Position numbers and translations under genes: made by a program. Below are positions 35,375-44,859 of a stretch of DNA of 64,000 bases, piece after piece; the first letter of the stretch is position 1; the number at the start of each line of letters is the position of its first letter. The notes beneath the pieces were generated by a model. The model made no database searches. It saw nothing but the letters and a program-made list of their open reading frames with translations, and was not told where the DNA came from. The stretch covers positions 1 through 64,000 of the forward strand of contig PHCQ01000009.1 in NCBI GenBank assembly GCA_002840835.1, given 5' to 3'. Origin of the DNA: Betaproteobacteria bacterium HGW-Betaproteobacteria-16 (GTDB taxonomy: Bacteria; Pseudomonadota; Gammaproteobacteria; Burkholderiales; Burkholderiaceae_C).

Positions 35375-35567
35375 GGTGTGCGTCGTGGGCAGTTGCGCGA
35401 CCACCTGCTGCGCGAAGGGAGCAGGCGTGCACCGCATTATGAGCAACGCATCTGAACCCAGGTTGGTGCTGCGTCAGACAATCGAGGGCACACTTCTCCG
35501 TCAGCGCCGCACCCAGACACCACACCCGAGGGATCGAACTGCGGACCCGTCCTTGCCAGGAGTCGCC

Positions 35568-36203
35568 ATGTCCACCAAACGAAAGTCAGCCAGATCCACA
35601 AACCCCGACCTGGATTCCGAACCCGGCCTCATCGCCAAGGCGGTGCTGTCGGTGATGGGCAAAGTGCCCAGATCGAAGGAGCAACGCAGCCAGACCCCAC
35701 TGGACGACGCACGCCAACGAGCCAATGCCACCGCAGCGAAGGCCGCACTGGCGGCCGGGGCGCTGGCGTTGCCGCCCGGCGTGCTGGGCTGGCTGACCAT
35801 CCTGCCCGAGATGATGGGCGTCTGGAAGATGCAAAGGCAGATGGTGGCCGACATCGCCGCGCTGTATGGCAAGCAGGACACGCTGACGCCCGAGCAGGTG
35901 GTGTACTGCCTGTTCCAGCACACGGCTGCACAGGGCGTGCGCGATCTGGTGGTGCGCATGGGCCAGCGCACAGTGGTGCGGCGTGCGTCGCCGCTGCTGA
36001 TCCGCACGCTCTCGCGCCGCATCGGCGGCAAACTCGCGCAGCGCACCCTGGGCAGAGGTGCTGCACGCTGGGTGCCGATCGTGGGCGCGGTGGGCGTGGG
36101 GGCGTATGTCTACTACGACACCGCCCAGGTGGCGGCCACCGCCATGGACCTGTTTGAAGGCGTGATTGAAGTGGAAGCCGCGGTGGTGGACGGCGAAGAC
36201 TGA
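35568..36203 (+). CDS. EcsC-like hydrophobic protein
   Basis: An AGGAG precedes the ATG of MSTKRKSARST. The 211-residue protein has a basic start, then an amphipathic region ANATAAKAALAAGALALPPG followed by VLGWLTILPEMMGVWKMQRQ. It ends with a hydrophobic VPIVGAVGVGAYVYYDTAQV. This looks like the EcsC-type domain. Function unknown. Confidence 0.65.
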   Translation: MSTKRKSARSTNPDLDSEPGLIAKAVLSVMGKVPRSKEQRSQTPLDDARQRANATAAKAALAAGALALPPGVLGWLTILPEMMGVWKMQRQMVADIAALYGKQDTLTPEQVVYCLFQHTAAQGVRDLVVRMGQRTVVRRASPLLIRTLSRRIGGKLAQRTLGRGAARWVPIVGAVGVGAYVYYDTAQVAATAMDLFEGVIEVEAAVVDGED

Positions 36204-36313
36204 CGCGCCCCCTCACTTGTGGAAGGTGGTTGCGCCCTGTTGCAATCAGCGCCCTGGACCCTGCCTCATGCATGCCTAAAATCGCCCCACAACAAACACC
36301 GGGGAGGGATGGC

Positions 36314-36841
36314 GTGAACACGATTCGTCAACACACACAATGCATGCGCCTGCGGCGCGCGGCAGCAGGAGCGCTGCTGATGCTGGGCAGCGCATTCACT
36401 CAGGCAGGCGAACCCGCCCCTTTCACGGGCACCTGGAGCGTCTCGTGGTGCAACAAGGCTCGGCCCGATCAGGCATGCGGCGGCTTCACGGTTCACCTGC
36501 TTCAGCAGGGCTCAAGACTGTGCGGTGCACACAGCGGCGCCACGCCCAACCTCTCTCGCCTGGACGAAGGCGGCGACCAGTCCATTGTGGGCACCGTGGT
36601 GGCTGACACCGCCGTACTCACGATCCGCAGTGGTCGCAACGACAGCGTGCACCTGGTCACCGCACACCTGCAAGGCGGTGCCCTGGACTGGCAACTGACC
36701 GACACCGTGCTCAAGTCCGACACGGACACCGAGGTCATTCCAACCAGGGAAGAGCTCACCAAGGCGGCAACGGCGGCGCCTGCACAGGGCTTTGATGACA
36801 TGCAGAAGGCCTGTCGGGCGCACTGGCAAACAGGCCGCTGA
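36314..36841 (+). CDS. Small secreted protein, candidate periplasmic immunity protein
   Basis: A GTG start with GGGGAGGG just upstream is preferred; ATG at 36344 is the alternative. The 175-residue protein has a signal peptide ending near FTQAGEPAPF. The mature chain has a beta-rich start (FTGTWSVSWCNKARPDQACG, GFTVHLLQQGSRLCGAHSG) and cysteines that could pair. It closes with QGFDDMQKACRAHWQ. No family was recognised. It lies 77 bp upstream of a muramidase-like gene on the same strand. A periplasmic protein beside a peptidoglycan-cutting effector is the classical immunity arrangement. Confidence 0.6.
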   Translation: MNTIRQHTQCMRLRRAAAGALLMLGSAFTQAGEPAPFTGTWSVSWCNKARPDQACGGFTVHLLQQGSRLCGAHSGATPNLSRLDEGGDQSIVGTVVADTAVLTIRSGRNDSVHLVTAHLQGGALDWQLTDTVLKSDTDTEVIPTREELTKAATAAPAQGFDDMQKACRAHWQTGR

Positions 36842-36918
36842 GCCTGTGCGGCGCCAGAGAGCGCACGCAGCGTTGGCCAGGAGCCGGCGCGCAATCAAAC
36901 AAGATCAGGGATGGATCA

Positions 36919-38415
36919 ATGAATTTTGTGAACATGGACCGCGACACCTACGCGGCTCGTCTGCAATTGACGATTGCAGAAACCGAATCGCTGCACGCCC
37001 GCGTCCAGGACGTGGGCGACGGCAAGGCCACCATCGGTTGGGGCTACACCTTCAACCGCAATGACAACCACGCCATCTGGCAAGCGTCGGGCATCAACCT
37101 GACTGACGCGCAGTGGAACGAAATCCGTGCGATGGATGCAGCACCGGCACAGGACAAGACCCGGCTGGGCCTGGCATTTGGCCGCGAGCTCAGCGCAGCA
37201 GAAGCCAACCAGTTGCTCGTCGCATCGGCGGACACCTACGCCACCCATGCCGACGCACTGGGCATGCCCGATTCGCGCGAGCGGCTGGCATTGATCTCGG
37301 TCACCTACAACCGGGGTGTGGGCGCCATGCGCGGGCACGCATTGCTGGATGCGATTGGCAATGGCGATCGCGCCGAAGCGTGGTATCAGCTTCGCTACAA
37401 CTGCTGGGGCTCGAGCACGCAGTACGAAGCGGGGCTGCGCAAGCGTCGGCTCGTCGAGGCGCAGGTGCTGGGACTTTACGATGACCCGGCCAACGTGGGG
37501 GCAGAAGAGGCACGCTCGGTGTTCCGCATGGTGACGCAGCATCGTGATGACATTGAGGCGGTGGAAAGACGGTTTGGTGAAACACTGGATGGCCAGGCCG
37601 GCTTGCGCGACCTGCGGGCCTTGGCGAACCGTGATTACCCGGGCGTGACCGGCCAGTTTGGCCAGGTGCCCACGCTGCGCGAATCGCTGGAGCCCGCGAG
37701 GCTGGCCTTGCTGGCGCAACTGCGCGAAGACCACCCTCACCTGGCCGAGGTCTTGGCGGACGATCGCATCGACACCGCATCCATCCATGTGGACCCAGGA
37801 CCGGGCGAACGTGAGGACAACCCCGCCATGCAAGGCGGCCAAGGCATGGATGTGTTCTTGCTCGAAGACGGCGCTGTGCTGCGCGACACCGATGGCCAGG
37901 GCATGCTGTTCTGGAATGGACGTGCCCTCACTGGCAGCTCAGACGCCGGGCTGGCCTACCGCATGCAAGGCGGCGACCTATCGGTCACCGACGAGCGTGG
38001 GCAGTCGGTGCGCATTGAAAACTACTCGGGCGGCCTGGGCTTGCACCTTCCGCATCTTGCGAACCTGCGCGGATGGGATGACGCGCAGGCCACCCCGCCC
38101 CAGGCGTCTTCGCCCTGGTTTGCGCAGATGGCCCAGCCACTGACCGCAGCCGGCTATTCGCCAGCTGAGCAGCACCGCATTGCAGGCGCGTGGGAACACC
38201 ACCTGGCAAGGCATGCCCACTTCGGCGCGCCTGACCGGGTGTTCTTCAGCCACGACGGCGAGTCGATTGCGGCTTTGCACGGACACGCTCTGTCAGAGAT
38301 GCAGATCCGCGACGCACTGATGGTTCCGGGCGATCCAATGCGCCAAACGCACCACGACGAGCAGACGAACGCCACCGATTTCGTCGTCCCGCCCACACAA
38401 CGACGCATGGCCTGA
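36919..38415 (+). CDS. GH24-like muramidase with C-terminal extension, candidate secreted effector
   Basis: A 498-residue protein without signal peptide. The first 180 residues resemble T4-type lysozyme. AETESLHARVQ, VGDGKATIGWGYTF and SVTYNRGVGAM fit the Glu-8-Asp-5-Thr triad pattern, with Glu23 aligned to T4 Glu11, Thr38 to T4 Thr26, and Asp31 or Asp34 as the acid. The middle is unassigned. The last 110 residues (EQHRIAGAWEHHLARHA, PDRVFFSHDGESIAALHG) recall the XVIPCD recruitment domain of effectors of the Xanthomonas-type T4SS. Without a signal peptide but with a cell-wall enzyme, export by a contact-dependent system is inferred. Confidence 0.75.
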   Translation: MNFVNMDRDTYAARLQLTIAETESLHARVQDVGDGKATIGWGYTFNRNDNHAIWQASGINLTDAQWNEIRAMDAAPAQDKTRLGLAFGRELSAAEANQLLVASADTYATHADALGMPDSRERLALISVTYNRGVGAMRGHALLDAIGNGDRAEAWYQLRYNCWGSSTQYEAGLRKRRLVEAQVLGLYDDPANVGAEEARSVFRMVTQHRDDIEAVERRFGETLDGQAGLRDLRALANRDYPGVTGQFGQVPTLRESLEPARLALLAQLREDHPHLAEVLADDRIDTASIHVDPGPGEREDNPAMQGGQGMDVFLLEDGAVLRDTDGQGMLFWNGRALTGSSDAGLAYRMQGGDLSVTDERGQSVRIENYSGGLGLHLPHLANLRGWDDAQATPPQASSPWFAQMAQPLTAAGYSPAEQHRIAGAWEHHLARHAHFGAPDRVFFSHDGESIAALHGHALSEMQIRDALMVPGDPMRQTHHDEQTNATDFVVPPTQRRMA

Positions 38416-38473
38416 ATTTGCCCGATTCAGGGACAATCGCCCTTGCCCCCCGACGCTCTTCACACCCAACCCC

Positions 38474-39109
38474 ATGTCCATCATCGTCACACAGGAATCG
38501 TTGCGAGCGCTGTACAACCCGATCGGCGAGCGCTCGCAAAAGAAGGAGCTGCCTCGGCTGGATGAACACATCACGCGCTTTGTGCGCCTGTCGCCATTCG
38601 TGGTGATCAGCAGCAGCGATGCAAAGAGTGGTGCGCACGACGCATCGCCACGGGGCGGCGAACCGGGTTTCGTGAAAGTGGTGGACGCCAACACTTTGCT
38701 GCTGCCAGACGCGCCGGGCAACAACCGACTGGACACACTGGAAAACATCGTCAGCCACGGCGAGGGTGGTGCGCCGGTGGGCCTGCTGTTCCTGGTGCCG
38801 GGGGTGGACGAGACCTTGCGCATCAACGGCCGTGCCTGGCTCAGCACCGACCATGCCGACCTTCGGCAGGGTGCCGAAGCGCACCGCCTGCCCAAGCTGG
38901 TGGTGCGGGTGTCGGTACAGAGCTGCTACCTGCACTGCGCCAAGGCGCTGATGCGTTCGCAGCTTTGGGACGCCTCCAGGCAGGTCGAACGCTCTGCCCT
39001 GCCCAGCATGGGTGAAATGATGCGCGACCAGATCCGCGCGTTCCATGGCGAGGAGACGGTGGCCGAATCGCAGGCGCAGATGCTGGAGCGCTACCGGCAA
39101 ACGCTTTAG
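38474..39109 (+). CDS. Pyridoxamine 5'-phosphate oxidase-like flavoprotein
   Basis: A 211-residue protein of the PPOX/MSMEG_1061-type FMN-binding split barrel. Visible parts are FVRLSPFVVISSSDAKSGAH, DASPRGGEPGFVKVVD, RLDTLENIV, GLLFLVPGVDETLRINGRAW and VQSCYLHCAKALMRSQLWD. These match family members of about 200 residues. They reduce or oxidise small cofactors; the substrate is unknown. Confidence 0.9.
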   Translation: MSIIVTQESLRALYNPIGERSQKKELPRLDEHITRFVRLSPFVVISSSDAKSGAHDASPRGGEPGFVKVVDANTLLLPDAPGNNRLDTLENIVSHGEGGAPVGLLFLVPGVDETLRINGRAWLSTDHADLRQGAEAHRLPKLVVRVSVQSCYLHCAKALMRSQLWDASRQVERSALPSMGEMMRDQIRAFHGEETVAESQAQMLERYRQTL

Positions 39110-39114
39110 GGCCG

Positions 39115-39903
39115 TTAACCGCCAACAGGCTGTGCCACCAGTTCCCGCAAACACTGGTGCGCAGGGCTTTCCCTGTCCAGCGGCAGGTTGCGTTTGACGC
39201 TGAGGTAGTGCGCGCCAAACACACCCAGCCAGGCGGCCAGCAACTGGGCCGTGTGCTCTTCACCCGCCAGTTGCAGGCACAACGCAGCCACTTCGGAGGT
39301 GCAGAAGTGGTGATCGTGCGCCGAGCGGCGCAGGCGGTAGGTCGAAACGTGTTCGGGGTGCAGGCTGAGCACCGGCAAGGCGTCGAGGTAGGGGCTCTTG
39401 CGAAACATCTTTCGCGCCTCGGACCACGTGCCGTCGAGCAACACGAACAAGGGCCTTCTGGCGAGTTCTGCGCCGGCCTCGGCAGGTGAAGGCAATCGAT
39501 CGAGCACCACACGTCCCGGGGCCACGAATTCGCCGGGGAACACCACATAGGGCTGCCATTGCGGATCCGTCAGCAATGCCGTCAGCGCCGGGTCCACCGC
39601 CGTGCGCGACCAGCCAAAGGCATACGTATCGGCCACCAGGTCGGCCACCAGCCAGCCGGTGTTGCTTGGCTTGAGCGCCTCGATGTCGCCCATGATCAGA
39701 CACACGCCCGCGCGCGTGGGCCCGGCAACAGGACGGAGATCGCAAATGCAATGGCTGGCGATCAGGCGACAGCCGCCACAGCGCCCGGCCCCGGAACCTC
39801 GGGCCACATAGGGCTTGCTGCTGGCGGCCAGGCGTGTACTGCGCAAACGGGAAACGGCATGATCCGGGTCGGCCCATCCGGACGAAGAAGAAAGAAGTTG
39901 CAT
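39115..39903 (-). CDS. tapT: tRNA-uridine aminocarboxypropyltransferase (DTW domain)
   Basis: The second ATG (MQLLSSSS) is used; one codon nine earlier also fits. The 262-residue protein has a Cys-rich N-terminus (RCGGCRLIASHCIC) that probably binds zinc. The DTW signature follows: LFVLLDGTWSEARKMFRKSP, then RLRRSAHDHHFCTSEVAAL. TapT adds an aminocarboxypropyl group from SAM to U47 of tRNA. Confidence 0.9.
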   Translation of the reverse strand: MQLLSSSSGWADPDHAVSRLRSTRLAASSKPYVARGSGAGRCGGCRLIASHCICDLRPVAGPTRAGVCLIMGDIEALKPSNTGWLVADLVADTYAFGWSRTAVDPALTALLTDPQWQPYVVFPGEFVAPGRVVLDRLPSPAEAGAELARRPLFVLLDGTWSEARKMFRKSPYLDALPVLSLHPEHVSTYRLRRSAHDHHFCTSEVAALCLQLAGEEHTAQLLAAWLGVFGAHYLSVKRNLPLDRESPAHQCLRELVAQPVGG

Positions 39904-39939
39904 GCAGGCAATGTATGCGAGGCCAGCCACGAACGGTGT

Positions 39940-40899
39940 TCAGACACGCAGCTTTTCGCGCGCAGCCACCAGCAGACTCGCCAACAGCAGGGCACCGCCC
40001 GTGAGCTGGATACCGCTGAGGGTGCGGCCATAGACCAGGGCGTCAAACACAATGGCGCTGGCCGGGTACACGAACTGCAGCAAGGCCATGCGCCCGGCGG
40101 GCAGACGCGACACGCCGGTGTACAACAACACGTACGCTAGCCCGGTGTGCACCACGCCCATGCCCACCAGCCAGCCCCAGGCCGGGCCGGGTGCGGGCCA
40201 GCCTTGCATGAGCGGCCACCAGGCAAGAGCGACCGTGCCGGCCACGCATTGCCACCACGCCATGACCAGGGAACTCGCCCCATGGGCCCGGCGCAACAGC
40301 AGCGGTGCCAGGGCGTAAGCGAGTGCGGCGCCCAGCGCAAGGGCCAAGCCGTGCAGGTCCATGGACCCGGCATTCAGCGAGCCCAGCACCTGATCCAGAA
40401 CGCCAGTGGCCAGCCCGAGACCCAGCAGCGCGACCAGCGCCGATCCCCATTGCCGACGGCTCACGCGCTCGCCCAGCCAGATCGAGCCGATCACCATGAT
40501 CAGAAAGGGCTGCACATGCACCACCAGCGTGGCCACGGACATGGAAGTTCGCGGCACCGCTTCGAAAAACAGGACCCAGCTGAGCACCATGAGCAGGCCG
40601 CCCGAGATGGCCAGCGCTGCGTCGCGACGGCTCAGGCGCAACTCAGACCAGCGGCTCGACACCGCGAACCAGAGCGTGAGCGCCAGCAGCCCGAAGAAGC
40701 AGCGGAACCACACCGCCGTGAGGGCGGGCTGGCCGGCCTCTTCAATGAAGATGCCGAGCGTTCCCAGCAGCAGACCGCCGCCCACCATGAACCATTGGCC
40801 TTGTCGATGCTGCACCGGGTCTTGCCGGGACAAGGGCAAACAGACCTCTCCAGTTGGCGTGGGTCGGCCCAGCGTCGGGGTCGCATCATGCAGCTTCAT
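39940..40899 (-). CDS. EamA/DMT-family exporter
   Basis: A 319-residue protein with ten predicted membrane helices in two EamA repeats. The first has GGGLLLGTLGIFIEEAGQPA, and the second ends in ADGRMALLQF-like AGRMALLQFVYPASAIVFD. It is divergent from a LysR gene with 88 bp between them. It probably exports an amino acid or metabolite and is controlled by that regulator. Confidence 0.92.
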   Translation of the reverse strand: MKLHDATPTLGRPTPTGEVCLPLSRQDPVQHRQGQWFMVGGGLLLGTLGIFIEEAGQPALTAVWFRCFFGLLALTLWFAVSSRWSELRLSRRDAALAISGGLLMVLSWVLFFEAVPRTSMSVATLVVHVQPFLIMVIGSIWLGERVSRRQWGSALVALLGLGLATGVLDQVLGSLNAGSMDLHGLALALGAALAYALAPLLLRRAHGASSLVMAWWQCVAGTVALAWWPLMQGWPAPGPAWGWLVGMGVVHTGLAYVLLYTGVSRLPAGRMALLQFVYPASAIVFDALVYGRTLSGIQLTGGALLLASLLVAAREKLRV

Positions 40900-40987
40900 G
40901 GCCGCATGTTCACGGCTGGATCGTCGCTTGAGAAGCGGATAATTCGCAACCAGATCATTCGAAAAACGAATTCAAAGGATGCAATCG

Positions 40988-41851
40988 ATGGCACGCACCG
41001 ACTTGCAGGTGGACTGGCTGCGCGCCTTCGTGGCGGTGGTGGACAACGGATCACTCTCTGCAGCAGCCCCGCAGGTGCACCGTTCGCAGTCGGCGATAAG
41101 CATGCAGTTGCTCAAGCTGGAAGAGGCGGTGGGTGGTGCGGTGCTGCGCCGTGGCCCGCGTCACCTGAGTCTGACGCCACAGGGCACCGAACTGCTGGGC
41201 TATGCGCGGCGCCTGCTTGCGTTGCACGCAGAAGCCGTGGCCGCGCTCACCGGTCCCACGCTCTCAGGCCAGGTGAGGCTGGGTGTGCCCGATGACTACG
41301 CCGCCACCTACCTCACGCCGGTGCTGCGCAGCTACGCCGCACGCCACGCAGCGGTGGAGATCGTGCTCGACTGCGAACAGTCCACCTCGCTGATTCCCAA
41401 GGTGCAGCGTGGCGAGCTGGACCTGGCGCTGGTGTCGCGTGACCACGCCCGCCGTGGCACCCTGCTGTTCCAGGAACCGCTGGTCTGGGTGGGCTCACCG
41501 CAGTTCGAGGTATGGCGCCAGACACCCCTGCCGATCGCTGTCTACGAGCCCAGCAGCCTGGCGCGCCAGTCCACCATCGCCGCACTTTCTGCACAGGCGC
41601 GCGCCTACCGTGTGGTCTACAACAGCTCCAGCCTGCCAGGGCAACTGGCTGCGGTGGAAAGCGGGCTGGCGATTGCCGTGCTCACACGCTGCAGCGCCCC
41701 ACCCCATCTGTTGATTCTGGGCGAGCGCCAGGGGCTGCCGCCGCTGGGGTCCATGGATGTGGCGGTCTATCGCAGCAAGGCGTCCCGCGCCAATCCTGCG
41801 GTATCGGCCCTCTTTGAGCAGGTGCTGCAGACCTTGCACAAGGCAGGCTGA
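40988..41851 (+). CDS. LysR-family transcriptional regulator
   Basis: An AAAGGA lies eight bases before the chosen ATG; an ATG nine bases upstream overlaps it. The 287-residue protein has an N-terminal winged helix (DWLRAFVAVVDNGSLSAAAP, RSQSAISMQLLKLEEAVGG). A substrate-binding effector domain follows (GQVRLGVPDDYAATYL). It is divergent from the DMT exporter, its likely target. Confidence 0.95.
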   Translation: MARTDLQVDWLRAFVAVVDNGSLSAAAPQVHRSQSAISMQLLKLEEAVGGAVLRRGPRHLSLTPQGTELLGYARRLLALHAEAVAALTGPTLSGQVRLGVPDDYAATYLTPVLRSYAARHAAVEIVLDCEQSTSLIPKVQRGELDLALVSRDHARRGTLLFQEPLVWVGSPQFEVWRQTPLPIAVYEPSSLARQSTIAALSAQARAYRVVYNSSSLPGQLAAVESGLAIAVLTRCSAPPHLLILGERQGLPPLGSMDVAVYRSKASRANPAVSALFEQVLQTLHKAG

Positions 41852-41918
41852 AAGACAAACCAAAAGACAGGCTGAAAGGCAGTGGAACCCGGCCGGCAAG
41901 CATGCCATCATCACGCGC

Positions 41919-42293
41919 ATGAACGAAGACGCCACCCCCACCACCATCATTCACGGCTACCACGCCCATGTGTATTTCAACGCCGACACCCTTGCGCAGG
42001 CACGAGCGCTGTGTGAGGCCGCTGCGGCCTTGTTTCCGTTGAAGATGGGGCGGGTCCACGAAAAGCCGGTCGGTCCGCACCCCGACTGGAGCTGCCAGCT
42101 GGCGTTCAAGGCAGCGCTGTTCGCCGATGTGATTCCCTGGCTGGCACTGAACCGCAAGGGCCTGGTGGTGTTCATACACCCGATCACCGGCAACGATCTG
42201 GTGGACCATCGCGACCGCGCCCTGTGGATGGGCGCCGTCCGGCCGCTCGATTTGAGTGTGTTGCCCGAACACTCGGAAACCTACGACCTGTAG
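41919..42293 (+). CDS. DOPA 4,5-dioxygenase-family protein
   Basis: The 124-residue protein carries the family's three histidine motifs: GYHAHVYFNADT, VGPHPDWSCQLAF and VVFIHPITGNDLVDHRDRAL. The last two hold the probable iron ligands. Members cleave catechols in plants and fungi; bacterial ones are barely studied. It starts 67 bp after the LysR gene. Confidence 0.9.
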   Translation: MNEDATPTTIIHGYHAHVYFNADTLAQARALCEAAAALFPLKMGRVHEKPVGPHPDWSCQLAFKAALFADVIPWLALNRKGLVVFIHPITGNDLVDHRDRALWMGAVRPLDLSVLPEHSETYDL

Positions 42294-42506
42294 GCGGCCC
42301 CGGGGCGCATCAGCCCATGCGGTCAAAACCGGCCCTTGCTCTCACTTGCAGAGCAATGAAACAAGCCACACTCCATCAAAAATGACCAAAATGTAATTTT
42401 CGTGAAATAACCCTGACACACGCTGTAACTACTCTCAAGCAGTCCTCTCGCACGGTGCAAGGGGAAGGGGCCACAAGCCCACATTCAATCCTTTGGAGTA
42501 CTCAGC

Positions 42507-43490
42507 ATGAAAAAGAGCATCGTCGCTCTGGCCGCCCTGGCCTCTTTGACCGCCGCCGGCACCGCCGCCGCGCAATCCAGCGTGACCCTTTACGGACGCG
42601 TGGACGCATCGATTGGTTCCGAGCGCGTCGACGACGTGAGCACCACCAAGCTCTACAGCGGCAACCTGACCACCAGCCGCCTGGGCTTCCGTGGTTCGGA
42701 AGACCTGGGTGGTGGCCTGAAGGCCAACTTCCAGCTTGAAGCAGCGCTCACCCTGGACGATGGCACCGCTGGCAGCCTGAAGTTCAACCGGGCTTCGTGG
42801 GTTGGCCTGAGCGGCGGCTTCGGTGCGGTGCGCGCCGGTCTGCTGGACAGCGCCTACAAAGACATCTACGACATGGGCAACAGCAACAACGTGTTTGACT
42901 CTGCCTTCACCCCCACCAACGTGGCCTACGCCGGCGTGGGCAATTACACCAGCCGTCCCAGCAACCACATCCGCTACGACACCCCCAGCTTCGGTGGCTT
43001 CTCGGGCGGCCTGAGCGTGGCGCTGGACGAAACTGCCGGTGTCTCCAACGACGCCAACGCCGTGAACCTGCGCTACCGCGCCGGTGGCCTGGATGTGGGT
43101 CTGGGTGTGCAGAAGCAGAAAAACAGCGTGGTGGCTGACGAGCGCGACTACCGCGTGATCGCCGCCGCCTACGACTTCAAGGTCGTGCGGGTTTCGGGCC
43201 AGTACCAGGTCGCCGAGCAGGGCAATGGCCTGGAAGACAACGAATACGCCATTGGCGTGACCATGCCACTGGGCGCGTTTGAACTGTCGGCCGGCTACGC
43301 CATGGGCAAATCCGAACTCAGCGGCGTGACCACCGAAGAAGGCAAGGCTTTCGCTCTGGGCGCGACCTACGCACTGTCCAAGCGCACCAAGCTGTATGGC
43401 GGCTACCTGGATGGCGAAGTGGAGAACGGTGTGGGCACCGTCACCACCGATCGTCGTCTGTTCGCCCTCGGCGTGCGTCACGACTTCTAA
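42507..43490 (+). CDS. General porin (Burkholderiales type)
   Basis: A 327-residue trimeric outer membrane porin. The signal peptide ends ATAAGTAAAQ-like, then mature SSVTLYGRVDASIGSE begins the first strand. Typical elements follow: TSRLGFRGSEDLGGGLKANF, RASWVGLSGGFGAVRAG and the terminal FALGVRHDF ending in Phe for BAM recognition. The chain matches the gram-negative porin family. A strong factor-independent terminator lies 35 bp downstream. Confidence 0.96.
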   Translation: MKKSIVALAALASLTAAGTAAAQSSVTLYGRVDASIGSERVDDVSTTKLYSGNLTTSRLGFRGSEDLGGGLKANFQLEAALTLDDGTAGSLKFNRASWVGLSGGFGAVRAGLLDSAYKDIYDMGNSNNVFDSAFTPTNVAYAGVGNYTSRPSNHIRYDTPSFGGFSGGLSVALDETAGVSNDANAVNLRYRAGGLDVGLGVQKQKNSVVADERDYRVIAAAYDFKVVRVSGQYQVAEQGNGLEDNEYAIGVTMPLGAFELSAGYAMGKSELSGVTTEEGKAFALGATYALSKRTKLYGGYLDGEVENGVGTVTTDRRLFALGVRHDF

Positions 43491-43524
43491 TCCGTTCTCC
43501 GTCTCCGTTCTCCAAGGTTTTAAT

Positions 43525-43556
43525 GCCCTCCACCTTCACCGGTGGGGGGCTTTTTT
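43525..43556 (+). terminator. Factor-independent terminator of the porin gene
   Basis: Stem GCCCTCCACC/GGTGGGGGGC with one wobble pair, a six-base loop and a run of six T. It directly follows the porin gene. Confidence 0.9.
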
Positions 43557-43673
43557 CGTCTGGCCTGTGAAGAAAGTCGGCCGGGCGTGGCACACGGCTT
43601 GAAAGGCAAACCGAACTAACATCGGCCAGTTGCGCGCACCGCGCGCCCTCCTCCACACGCCATTCAATTTCAC

Positions 43674-44810
43674 ATGCCTGAATCCCCCCGCACCTCCCCT
43701 GGCCCCATCAGCCTGCTGGTCGCTGCGGCGGCTTTGGTCATCGTGATCGGGGGTCTGAAGATGGCCGCACCTGTGGTGGTGCCCTTTCTGCTGGCGGCCA
43801 TGCTGGCCACCGTTCTCATGCCGCCCCTGAACTGGCTCACGCGCCGTCGCGTGCCGCTGCCGGTGGCCATGGTGTTGCTGTCGTTGGGCCTGGTGTTGAT
43901 CTGGCTGCCGCTGGCGGCCATCCTGGGCAGCTCTTTTGACGACTTCTACACGGCCTTGCCCGAGTACCAGGAGCGCGTTCAGGCGATGGTGGGCTCAGCC
44001 ACCGGCTGGCTGCAGGGCAAGGGCATTGATACCGGGCGAACGCCGGTGCATGACCTGCTGAATCCGGCGGCGGCGCTCGGCTTTGTGCGGCAGATCGGTG
44101 GCGGCATCGGCACTGCGCTGGCCAATTTTTTCCTGATTTTTCTCACCGTGGTCTTCATCATGCTTGAAGCCTCCGGGTTCCCGGAAAAGGTGCGCAGGGC
44201 GCTGGGTAACCGGACCGACGTACAAGGCTCCTTTCATGAGTTTTCCCAGCGGCTGCAGGAGTACATGCGCATCAAGACAGTCGTGAGCCTGCTCACGGGT
44301 GGCACCATCGCCATCTGGCTGTGGCTGGTGGGCCTGGACTTTCCACTGCTCTGGGGCGTGCTGGCGTTCCTGTTGAACTACGTGCCCAACATCGGCAGCT
44401 TCATTGCGGCCGTTCCGGCTGTGTTGCTGGCCATGGTGGCCCTGGACCCGACTGGCGTGGTGTTGGTGCTCACGGGCTTCGTGGTGGTCAACATGGTGTT
44501 TGGCAATGTGCTCGAGCCGAAGATGATGGGCAAAGGCCTGGGCCTGTCCACACTGGTGGTGTTCCTTTCGCTGGTGTTCTGGGGCTGGGTGCTCGGCCCG
44601 GTCGGCATGTTGCTGTCCGGCCCGCTGACCATGGCGGTCAAGATCGCTGCGGAAAGCGACGCGCGCACCCGCTGGGTTGCCGTGCTGCTGGGGCCCGGGC
44701 ACGATCCATCCGAAACGCCCTCCGCTGCCAGCAGGCCGTCTGCACCGGTGAGCAACATGTCTGCGAAGCCAGACAGTGCCGCACCGACTGCCGACAAAGA
44801 CGGCAGCTGA
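43674..44810 (+). CDS. AI-2E family (PerM/TqsA-like) transporter
   Basis: A 378-residue inner-membrane protein with about seven helices. Marks are the N-terminal helix pairs, LNYVPNIGSFIAAVPAVLLA, VLTGFVVVNMVFGNVLEPKM with MGKGLGLSTLVVFLSLVFWG, and a polar Ser/Ala tail. Relatives export autoinducer-2 or ions. There is no ligand evidence here. Confidence 0.92.
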   Translation: MPESPRTSPGPISLLVAAAALVIVIGGLKMAAPVVVPFLLAAMLATVLMPPLNWLTRRRVPLPVAMVLLSLGLVLIWLPLAAILGSSFDDFYTALPEYQERVQAMVGSATGWLQGKGIDTGRTPVHDLLNPAAALGFVRQIGGGIGTALANFFLIFLTVVFIMLEASGFPEKVRRALGNRTDVQGSFHEFSQRLQEYMRIKTVVSLLTGGTIAIWLWLVGLDFPLLWGVLAFLLNYVPNIGSFIAAVPAVLLAMVALDPTGVVLVLTGFVVVNMVFGNVLEPKMMGKGLGLSTLVVFLSLVFWGWVLGPVGMLLSGPLTMAVKIAAESDARTRWVAVLLGPGHDPSETPSAASRPSAPVSNMSAKPDSAAPTADKDGS

Positions 44811-44859
44811 TCCGCTTGCCCTTCTGCGCCATCACCTGCCCATAGGCAACTTCATCTCC

